13,145 nucleotides of DNA from DATCSE01 sp036568605 (GTDB lineage: Bacteria > Pseudomonadota > Gammaproteobacteria > Burkholderiales > Burkholderiaceae_C), in NCBI GenBank assembly GCA_036568605.1, contig DATCSE010000536.1, positions 1 to 13,145 on the forward strand, read 5' to 3'. Of the stretch, positions 1 through 5,822 are shown piece after piece; position 1 is the first letter of the stretch; each line of letters opens with the position of its first letter. The position numbers and the translations under genes are program-made. The notes under the pieces are model-generated. The model made no database searches. It saw only the letters and a program-made list of their open reading frames with translations, and had not been told where the DNA came from.

Positions 1-1
1 G

Positions 2-1231
2 CGCACGCCCGAACCGGGCGATGCCACCCAGGCGCGCGCCGCCGAGCTGCTCGCGCAGCCGCTGACGGCCGACGGCGCGGTCGAGCTCGCGCTGCTGAAC
101 AACCGCGGCCTGCAGGCGAGCTTCGCCGAGCTGGGCATCGCCGAATCGGAACTGGTGCGCGCCGGCCGGCTGCGCAACCCGTCGTTCAGCTTCGGCCGCT
201 TGAGTGAAGCCGGCGGCCCGGTCGAGATCGACCGCGCGGTGATGTTCGACGTGCTGGGCCTGCTGACGCTGCCGCTCGCGCAGCGGGTCGAGGCGCGACG
301 CTTCGAGCAGGCGCAGTATCAAGCCGCGTACGACGCGGTCGGCCTCGCCGCCGAAACGCGCCGTGCGTACTTCGCGGCGGTCGCGGCGCGCGAGCTCGCC
401 GGCTACTACGAGCGCGTGAAGGACGCGGCCGATACCTCCAGCGAGCTCGGCCGGCGCATGCAGCAAGCCGGCAACGTCAGCAAGCTCGCACAGATGCGCG
501 AGCAGGCGTTCCAGGCCGATGCGGTCGCGCAGCTGGCGAAGGCGCGCCATCAAGTCGTCGCCGAGCGCGAGCGGCTGGTGCGGCTGCTGGGCCTGTCGCG
601 CGACCAGCTCGGCTTCAAGCTGCCGGAACGGCTGCCCGATCTGCCGCCGCAGCCCACCGAGACGAAGGACGCCGAACAGATCGCGATGGACAAGCGCCTG
701 GACGTGCTGATGGCCAAGCGCAACGCCGAGGCCACCGCCGCATCGCTGGGGCTGACCCGTGCGACCCGCTTCATCAACGTGCTGGAGATCGGCTACCAGA
801 ACAAGAGCGTCAGCGGCGAGCCGCGAGCGAACGGCTATCAGATCGAGCTCGAGCTGCCGCTGTTCGACTTCGGTACGACCCGTGCGGCGCGCGCCGAGGC
901 GACCTACCTGCAGGCCGTGGCGCGCGCGGCGGACGTCGCGGTCCAGGCGCAATCCGAGGTGCGCGAGTCGTACGCCGCGTACCGCACCGCATACGACCTC
1001 GCGAAGCACTACCGCGACGAGGTCGTGCCGCTGCGCAAGCGCATCTCCGACGAGAACCTGCTGCGCTACAACGGCATGCTGATCGATCTGTTCGCGCTGC
1101 TCGCCGATGCGCGCGAGCAGGTCGCGGGCATGACCGGATACGTCGAAGCGCTGCGCGACTTCTGGATCGCGCAGACCGACCTGCAGACCGCGCTGACCGG
1201 GCGCTCGCCGGGCGCAAGCGCCGGCCGCTGA
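2..1231 (+). CDS. TolC-family outer-membrane efflux protein (5' end outside window)
   Basis: The frame is open from the left edge to TGA at 1229-1231, giving 409 residues of a protein that starts outside the window. A GTG at 155 is internal, because homologous-looking sequence continues upstream of it (the stretch ELALLNNRGLQASFAELGI is typical of the first OEP repeat). Long Ala/Glu/Arg-rich amphipathic helices and two strand-like segments ending in NPSFSFG and IELELPLFDFGTTRAA show the duplicated outer-membrane efflux protein fold. Family members form trimeric channels for RND or other tripartite pumps. The next gene begins 13 bp downstream and is a copper oxidase, so a CusC-like role in copper or metal efflux is inferred. 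The signal peptide and any lipobox are not visible, and the pump partners are not in the window. The family call is sure; the substrate is inference from context. Confidence 0.88.
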   Translation, partial: RTPEPGDATQARAAELLAQPLTADGAVELALLNNRGLQASFAELGIAESELVRAGRLRNPSFSFGRLSEAGGPVEIDRAVMFDVLGLLTLPLAQRVEARRFEQAQYQAAYDAVGLAAETRRAYFAAVAARELAGYYERVKDAADTSSELGRRMQQAGNVSKLAQMREQAFQADAVAQLAKARHQVVAERERLVRLLGLSRDQLGFKLPERLPDLPPQPTETKDAEQIAMDKRLDVLMAKRNAEATAASLGLTRATRFINVLEIGYQNKSVSGEPRANGYQIELELPLFDFGTTRAARAEATYLQAVARAADVAVQAQSEVRESYAAYRTAYDLAKHYRDEVVPLRKRISDENLLRYNGMLIDLFALLADAREQVAGMTGYVEALRDFWIAQTDLQTALTGRSPGASAGR

Positions 1232-1244
1232 CTCTCACATCATC

Positions 1245-2624
1245 ATGACGACGAACCGCAGAAACTTCATCCGCGCGGCCGGCGCGAGCCTGCTCGGCGC
1301 TGCGGCGACCAGCGAGGTCCGCAAGGCCAGTGCCGCGGCGCTCCCCGAGGCCGTCTCGCAGACCGCGCCGACGATGCAGCCGCCGCTGGTGCCCACCACC
1401 GGCCGCCCGTACAACCCGGTCGCGACGCTGAACGGCTGGACGCTGCCCTGGCGCATGAAAGACGGCGTCAAGGAGTTCCACCTGGTCGCCGAACCGGTCG
1501 TGCGCGAGCTGGCGCCGGGCATGAAGGCCAGGCTCTGGGGCTACAACGGCGCCAGCCCGGGCCCGACGATCGAAGCGGTCGAGGGCGACCGCGTGCGCAT
1601 CTTCGTGACCAACAAGCTGCCCGAGCACACCACCGTGCACTGGCACGGCATGCAGCTGCCCAACGGCATGGACGGCGTCGGCGGGCTGACGCAGCCGCAC
1701 ATCCCGCCGGGCAAGACCTATGTCTACGAGTTCGTGCTGCAACGGCCCGGCACGCAGATGTACCACCCGCATGCCGACGAGATGGTGCAGATGGCGATGG
1801 GGATGATGGGCTTGTTCATCGTGCACCCGAAGGACCCGCGCCGCCTCAAGGTCGACCGCGACTTCGCGTTCCTGCTGGCGTCCTACGACATCGAGCCCGG
1901 CAGCGCAACGCCGCGCACCAGCGAGATGACCGACTTCAACCTGTGGACCTGGAACAGCCGGGTCTTCCCCGGCATCGATCCGCTGGTCGCGCGCACCGGC
2001 GACCGGGTGCGCATCCGCGTCGGCAACCTGACGATGACCAACCACCCGATCCACATGCACGGGCCTCACTTCGAGGTCACCGGCACCGATGGCGGCTGGG
2101 TGCCCAAGTCGGCGCGCTGGCCGGAGGTCACGACCGACATCGCGGTCGGCCAGATGCGCGCGATCGAGTTCGATGCGATTGCCGGCGATTGGGCGATCCA
2201 CTGCCACAAGGCACACCACACGATGAACGCGATGGGCCACGGCCTGCCGAACTACATCGGCGCCGACGTGCGCGGGCTGGCCGAACGCGTCACGAAGCTG
2301 GTGCCCGACTACATGCCCATGGGCGACAAGGGCATGGCCGACATGGGCGAGATGGAGATGCCGCTACCCGACAACACGCTGCCGATGATGACCGGCACCG
2401 GCCCGTTCGGCGCGATGGAGATGGGCGGCATGTTCAGCGTCGTCAAGGTGCGCGACGACGTGAAGCCGGGCGACTACCGCGACCCCGGCTGGTTCAAGCA
2501 CCCGAGCGGCACGGTCGCGCACGAATACACCGGCGCGACCGACGCGGCACCGCACGCCGCCGCGACGCCGGCCGACACCAAGACCCTGGACGTGCGCAAG
2601 CCGCGCGGCCACGGAGGGCACTAG
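1245..2624 (+). CDS. Tat-exported two-domain multicopper oxidase with Met-rich tail
   Basis: This is a 459-residue periplasmic copper oxidase. A twin-arginine signal (NRRNFIRAAG, residues 4-13) predicts folded, copper-loaded export. All four copper-ligand motifs are visible: HWHG (132-135), HPH (174-176), HPIHMH (267-272) and HCHKAHH with axial Met330 (319-330). The first domain has HPH where a type-1 site would have HCH, so the only type-1 copper is in the second domain (Cys320). Only about 90 residues separate HPH from HPIHMH. The central domain of CopA/CueO-type enzymes is therefore missing, and this looks like a two-domain oxidase, a class that normally works as a trimer. Residues 357-396 hold about eleven Met, a likely Cu(I)-binding tail. 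The probable role is oxidation of toxic Cu(I) to Cu(II), supported by flanking copper genes. The ATG at 1245 follows the TolC stop by 13 bp. Confidence 0.9.
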   Translation: MTTNRRNFIRAAGASLLGAAATSEVRKASAAALPEAVSQTAPTMQPPLVPTTGRPYNPVATLNGWTLPWRMKDGVKEFHLVAEPVVRELAPGMKARLWGYNGASPGPTIEAVEGDRVRIFVTNKLPEHTTVHWHGMQLPNGMDGVGGLTQPHIPPGKTYVYEFVLQRPGTQMYHPHADEMVQMAMGMMGLFIVHPKDPRRLKVDRDFAFLLASYDIEPGSATPRTSEMTDFNLWTWNSRVFPGIDPLVARTGDRVRIRVGNLTMTNHPIHMHGPHFEVTGTDGGWVPKSARWPEVTTDIAVGQMRAIEFDAIAGDWAIHCHKAHHTMNAMGHGLPNYIGADVRGLAERVTKLVPDYMPMGDKGMADMGEMEMPLPDNTLPMMTGTGPFGAMEMGGMFSVVKVRDDVKPGDYRDPGWFKHPSGTVAHEYTGATDAAPHAAATPADTKTLDVRKPRGHGGH

Positions 2625-2658
2625 CCCGACGATCCGATCAACCCATGAAAGCCTGCGC

Positions 2659-3174
2659 ATGAAACCCATCACGACACGACGACTTCTTCTTCAATCGATC
2701 GCCATGGCCGCCTTCGGCGTCGCCGCGTTTTCAGCGCAGGCGCACGGCGACGAAGCGCATCCCGCCGCACCGCACCACTACGACGCCAGCAAGGTCGAGG
2801 AGACCGCGTTCGGCCGCGAAGGCAACCCGAAGAACGTGCAGCGCACGATCAAGGTCGAGATGACCGACACGATGCGCTTCACGCCCGAACGCGTCGCGGT
2901 CAAGCGCGGCGAGACGGTGCGCTTCGTCGTGCACAACGGCGGCCAGCTGCTGCACGAGATGGTGCTGGGCACCAAGCAGGCGATCGCCGAGCACGCCGAG
3001 CTGATGAAGAAGTTCCCGGAGATGGAGCACGCCGACGCGAACATCGCGCACGTCAAGCCGTCGGCCACCGGCGAGATCGTCTGGCAATTCACGAAGGCCG
3101 GCGAGTTCCGCTTCGCCTGCCTGCAGCCCGGCCACTTCGAGGCCGGCATGGTCGGCACGGTGACGGTCAAGTGA
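2659..3174 (+). CDS. Periplasmic cupredoxin (type-1 blue copper protein)
   Basis: This is a 171-residue exported copper protein. The N-terminus TTRRLLLQ followed by a hydrophobic stretch and AQA|HG near residue 28 is a signal peptide, possibly Tat because of the RR pair. A His-rich segment (29-40) follows. The cupredoxin fold covers roughly 62-171, with a complete type-1 site: His99 (LLHEM), Cys154, His159 and Met164 in ACLQPGHFEAGM. An inserted stretch at 105-131 carries extra Met and His. Related small cupredoxins often sit beside copper oxidases and CusF proteins in copper-resistance operons, where they may carry copper or electrons to the oxidase. The ATG lies 34 bp after the oxidase stop, so co-transcription is likely. 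The exact partner is not shown by the sequence. Confidence 0.88.
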   Translation: MKPITTRRLLLQSIAMAAFGVAAFSAQAHGDEAHPAAPHHYDASKVEETAFGREGNPKNVQRTIKVEMTDTMRFTPERVAVKRGETVRFVVHNGGQLLHEMVLGTKQAIAEHAELMKKFPEMEHADANIAHVKPSATGEIVWQFTKAGEFRFACLQPGHFEAGMVGTVTVK

Positions 3175-3209
3175 CCGCACTTGGACCGACATCCCTTCAC
3201 ATGAATCCC

Positions 3210-3215
3210 AAGGAG
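3210..3215 (+). promoter_or_regulatory. Shine-Dalgarno site for the CusF-like gene
   Basis: AAGGAG lies 6 nt before the ATG at 3222. It is the strongest ribosome-binding site in the copper operon, and it decides between three in-frame starts (GTG 3171, ATG 3201, ATG 3222) in favour of 3222. Confidence 0.75.
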
Positions 3216-3221
3216 ATTCCG

Positions 3222-3548
3222 ATGACCCGAGTCTTGAACCTGCTGCTGATGGCCGCGCTGATCGCGGCGGCACCGCTCGCGCGAGCGCAGACGGCAACGC
3301 CCGGCGCGCCGGCCGCGGCCGCAGCGGCCGCGACCGACGGCGAAGTCCGCAAGGTCGACAAGGACGCCGGCAAGCTGACGCTGAAGCACGGCCCGATCGC
3401 GAACCTCGACATGCCGGGCATGACGATGGTGTTTCGTGTCGCCGACCCGAAGATGCTCGACAGCCTGAAGGAAGGCGACCGTGTCCGCTTCGCAGCGGAC
3501 CGGGTGAACGGCGCGATCACGATCACCGCGATCGACGCCGTTCGCTGA
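3222..3548 (+). CDS. CusF-like periplasmic copper-binding protein
   Basis: This is a 108-residue protein of the CusF/CopB-chaperone family. A signal peptide (1-22, cleavage near ARA|QT) is followed by an Ala-rich linker and a small OB-fold domain (about 39-108). The metal motif is His56, Met64, Met67 and Met69 (HGPIANLDMPGMTM). Spacing matches E. coli CusF His36/Trp44/Met47/Met49, but the Trp is replaced by Met. CusF carries Cu(I)/Ag(I) to the CusCBA pump, so a chaperone role for efflux or the oxidase is inferred. The start at 3222 is chosen because it has AAGGAG at 3210-3215 with 6-nt spacing and begins directly with the signal peptide. A GTG at 3171 (overlapping the previous stop as GTGA) and an ATG at 3201 would add an uncharacteristic N-terminal extension. 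It is the last gene of the copper operon. Confidence 0.86.
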   Translation: MTRVLNLLLMAALIAAAPLARAQTATPGAPAAAAAAATDGEVRKVDKDAGKLTLKHGPIANLDMPGMTMVFRVADPKMLDSLKEGDRVRFAADRVNGAITITAIDAVR

Positions 3549-3584
3549 GCGTCAGGCGCCGAACATCAGGCGCCCTTGGCGCTC
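3547..3584. terminator. Possible shared hairpin between convergent operons
   Basis: The 37-bp gap between the copper operon stop (3548) and the lamB stop (3586 on the other strand) holds a two-part inverted repeat. GAGCG (3547-3551) can pair with CGCTC (3580-3584), and GGCGCC (3555-3560) with GGCGCC (3569-3574) around an 8-nt loop. TCAGGCGCC also occurs twice as a direct repeat (3552-3560, 3566-3574). There is no T-run on either side, so an intrinsic terminator is not proven. Its place between converging genes is what suggests transcription stop or 3'-end protection in both directions. Confidence 0.35.
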
Positions 3585-3585
3585 A

Positions 3586-4983
3586 TCACTCCCACCAGGC
3601 CTCGACCTGCACGCCGGCGAGGATCGCGCTGGACTTGGTGCCGAAGGCGCCGGTGGCCTTGAAGGCGTCGTTGCCGCCCACGCGGGTCAGGTACAGGCGC
3701 ACCTCGGGACGCGTCCAGAAGTCGGTGTTCGGGGCCACCGCCACCGCGATCGTCTCCTTGTCCAGGCGCTGCGTGGACGAGCCGTTTGCCGGCTTGAGCG
3801 TCGCGTAGTTCATGTCGCCGTACAGCTTGATGTTCTTCGCGATGCCATAGGACAGCCGCCCGCCGATCGCGAAGTTCTTCTCGGTATTCGGGTCCGCATC
3901 GGCCTTCTTGGTCTGGTAGCCGATCATCGCCTGGCCACCGAACGGGCCCGATTGCCAGTTGATCGCGTCGACGATGCGGAACTGCTTGGCCCCGGGGTTG
4001 AACACCGTCGAGGTGGTCGTGGTCTGGTTCGGGTTGGGCGCCAGATTGGCGGTCGGGCAACTGCCATCGGGGTTGGGCGTGGTCGTGCAGATGAACGGGC
4101 TGCCGGTGGTGGTGGTCGTCGTCGTCGTGCCGTTGAGCGCGTAGAACTTGCCGCGCAGATCGGCGTGGCCGTTGGAGCCTTGCACGAACAGCGAGTTGGT
4201 CAGCACACCGAGCTTCTGGTTGTACAGAAGGCCCAGCGCCCCGCTCGTCTTCTTGTCGTTGAACGAGCCGCGAACGACACCGGCCGTGAGGTTCAACGTG
4301 CCGCCCGCGGTGATCGGTATGTCGCGGAACTGCACGTTCAGCCGCTTGCCGTTGCTGGTGCTCTTGCTGTTGTCGGTGTTCCCCTCGGTGTAGACGGCGA
4401 TGTTGAACGTGCCGCCGAGTGCACCGAGCTTGATGCCGTCCACGCCGGCGCCGAAGTTGTCGCCGTCCTCCATCAGCCAGTCGTCGATGATGTGCACGTC
4501 CTGGATGCGGTGGTAGCGCTGGCCGCCCCAGAAGCTCAGTTCCGGCGCGAAGCTCAAGCCGCTGATGTCCGCATAGATCTGCTTCGTGCCCTCGTTCTCC
4601 CAGTCCTGATGGCTGGAGTTGCGGTAGGCGTAGGGCATCCAGTACGTGCCCACCTTGGCACCCGAGATGTCCCACTTCTTGCCGATGCCGAATTCGAAGT
4701 ATTGGTCGCCCTCGTTGCCCAGGCGGTTGTAGCCGAGCTCGCCGAGCCCGTAGTGCCCCTTGTTCAGGCCATCCTTGGCATAGTAAGCCCCGGCGCGCAT
4801 GTAGCCCCACAACTGCAGGCCCAGTGCGTCGACGGCCTGCTTGGCCGCCGCCTGCGCGATCTCGAGCTGCGACTGCGGCGCTGCGCCGGCTGCCGGCGCA
4901 GGGTCGGCCGCGCGTGCCCCCAGCTGCGCGCTCAGCAGCGCCACGGCAATCGCGGTGGCGCGAAGGTTGAATGGGTGATTCAC
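3586..4983 (-). CDS. lamB: LamB-family maltoporin (carbohydrate porin)
   Basis: This is a 465-residue outer-membrane sugar channel. The GTG start at 4983 is chosen because GAGGAG lies about 8 nt upstream and the protein then opens with a signal peptide (cleavage near ARA|AD, residue 25). A short helix (about 37-54) precedes the barrel. LamB landmarks are clear: LWGYMRAG (58-65), YNRLGNEGDQYFEFGIGK (85-102), FWGGQRYHRIQDVHIIDDW (151-169) and a C-terminal aromatic end (VEAWWE), close to E. coli LamB. Length fits the family (about 450). Members are trimeric 18-strand barrels with an aromatic slide for maltodextrins. A Thr-rich insert (285-329) with Cys299 and Cys309 is unusual. It is the last gene of the alpha-glucoside operon, 143 bp after pgmB. 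Maltose or maltodextrin is the likely solute, but a sucrose-porin-like specificity is not excluded. Confidence 0.9.
   Translation of the reverse strand: MNHPFNLRATAIAVALLSAQLGARAADPAPAAGAAPQSQLEIAQAAAKQAVDALGLQLWGYMRAGAYYAKDGLNKGHYGLGELGYNRLGNEGDQYFEFGIGKKWDISGAKVGTYWMPYAYRNSSHQDWENEGTKQIYADISGLSFAPELSFWGGQRYHRIQDVHIIDDWLMEDGDNFGAGVDGIKLGALGGTFNIAVYTEGNTDNSKSTSNGKRLNVQFRDIPITAGGTLNLTAGVVRGSFNDKKTSGALGLLYNQKLGVLTNSLFVQGSNGHADLRGKFYALNGTTTTTTTTGSPFICTTTPNPDGSCPTANLAPNPNQTTTTSTVFNPGAKQFRIVDAINWQSGPFGGQAMIGYQTKKADADPNTEKNFAIGGRLSYGIAKNIKLYGDMNYATLKPANGSSTQRLDKETIAVAVAPNTDFWTRPEVRLYLTRVGGNDAFKATGAFGTKSSAILAGVQVEAWWE
4105..4128 (-). repeat. Trinucleotide repeat coding poly-Thr in the porin
   Basis: On the + strand this reads (GGT)4(CGT)4, which codes eight consecutive Thr (residues 286-293 of the porin). 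More Thr runs follow at 300-302 and 321-324. The repeat unit is three bases, so slippage would change loop length without breaking the frame. Confidence 0.8.
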
Positions 4984-5126
4984 GATGTGGTCTCCTCGTC
5001 CTCGCGTGGAACGTGTGATGTTCGAAAAATGGGTGCCGCGGCCCCTCGGCCGCCGTCGTGCCGATTCCTGCGATCTGGGTGTTCTTGTCGTCGTTGGTGT
5101 CGAACCCTCCCTCGTGTTGCCGCGGT
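4984..5126 (-). promoter_or_regulatory. 143-bp pgmB-lamB spacer with lamB ribosome-binding site
   Basis: This is the longest gap in the window. It holds a hairpin plus T-run (listed separately) and the lamB Shine-Dalgarno (CTCCT on the + strand at 4992-4996). Upstream in-frame translation of lamB through this gap gives a low-complexity, basic peptide with no homology-like pattern, so it is treated as untranslated. I see no convincing -35/-10 promoter. Only about 30 bp lie between the T-run and the ribosome-binding site. Confidence 0.5.
5025..5053 (-). terminator. Possible terminator/attenuator hairpin before lamB
   Basis: Read on the - strand, GCGGCC-GAGG-GGCCGC (5053 to 5038) is a perfect 6-bp all-GC stem with a 4-nt loop. 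Five T (5029 to 5025) follow 8 nt later. The gap between stem and T-run is longer than in a classic intrinsic terminator, so it could be a partial terminator, an attenuator, or an mRNA-stabilising element separating lamB expression from the enzymes upstream. Confidence 0.4.
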
Positions 5127-5822
5127 CTACGGCGAGCGCAGCCAGCGCAATCGCGACCCGACGCGCAGGTAGTTCGACGGGATGAAGCCGCGCAGGTCGG
5201 CGATAACCTGGTCGGCCTCGGTCAGCACGCGGGAGTCGCCGACACCCAGCGCGAACATGCCGGCCGCGCGCACGGCCCGCACACCGGCGACCGCATCCTC
5301 GACGCCGACGCAATCGGCCGGATCGACCGCCAGCGCGCGCGCCGCCGCGAGGAACACCTCGGGGTCGGGCTTGCTGTGCGTGACGCCGTTCGCGTCCACC
5401 ACGTGGTCGAACGCGTGGACGATGCCCAGGCGCTCCAGCACCGTCATCGCGTTGCGGCTCGCCGATGCCAGCCCGATGCGGCAGCCCGCGTCACGCGCGG
5501 CCTGCAACGCGGCCAGCGCGCCCGGCAGCAGGTCGGCCGGCGTCATGCGCTCGAGCAGCTTCACGTAGGCCGCGTTCTTGCGCTCGGCCATCGCGGCCTT
5601 CTCGGCCGGCGTGTGGCGCTGCGTGCCGAGCGCGAGGATGCGCTCGAGCGATTCCGCACGCGACACGCCCTTCAGCTGCTCGTTGAACGTGGCGTCGAAC
5701 GACAGGCCCAAACTCGCCGCGAGCTCGCGCCAGGCGACGAAGTGCAGGTGCGCGGTGTCGGTGAGGACACCGTCCAGATCGAAGATGAAGGCGCGGGGTC
5801 GGGCGATGTCGGAGGAGCTCAC
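5127..5822 (-). CDS. pgmB: Beta-phosphoglucomutase
   Basis: This 231-residue cytoplasmic HAD-superfamily enzyme converts beta-glucose-1-phosphate to glucose-6-phosphate. It closely matches Lactococcus beta-PGM, motif by motif. The nucleophile Asp15 and acid/base Asp17 lie in FDLDGVLTDTAHLHF, with His27, the cap motif FNEQLKGVSR (47-55, with Lys51 and Arg55), LASAS (118-122), Lys151 in SKPDP, and Glu175-Asp176 in VGVEDAVAGV. All catalytic positions are kept, and length fits (221 in Lactococcus). The GTG start at 5822 overlaps the GH65 stop as GTGA, a typical translational-coupling arrangement. I see no separate Shine-Dalgarno. The coupling fits the chemistry, because GH65 phosphorylases release the beta-anomer that this enzyme consumes. 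Confidence 0.94.
   Translation of the reverse strand: MSSSDIARPRAFIFDLDGVLTDTAHLHFVAWRELAASLGLSFDATFNEQLKGVSRAESLERILALGTQRHTPAEKAAMAERKNAAYVKLLERMTPADLLPGALAALQAARDAGCRIGLASASRNAMTVLERLGIVHAFDHVVDANGVTHSKPDPEVFLAAARALAVDPADCVGVEDAVAGVRAVRAAGMFALGVGDSRVLTEADQVIADLRGFIPSNYLRVGSRLRWLRSP

Noticed and set aside
810..2240. Long antisense frame under the TolC and oxidase genes
   Set aside because: It has a His/Arg-rich product without any family pattern. The + strand genes explain the region fully.
3171..3548. Longer CusF-like protein from the GTG at 3171, overlapping the cupredoxin stop as GTGA
   Set aside because: The 17 extra residues would precede the signal peptide, and a clear AAGGAG supports ATG 3222 instead.
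4105..4128. On/off phase variation of lamB through the Thr repeat
   Set aside because: The unit is three bases, so slippage keeps the frame. Only loop-length variation is plausible.
4984..5313. N-terminal extension of the porin upstream of the GTG at 4983
   Set aside because: The open frame continues upstream, but it overlaps the end of pgmB, is low complexity, and the signal peptide plus ribosome site fix the start at 4983.
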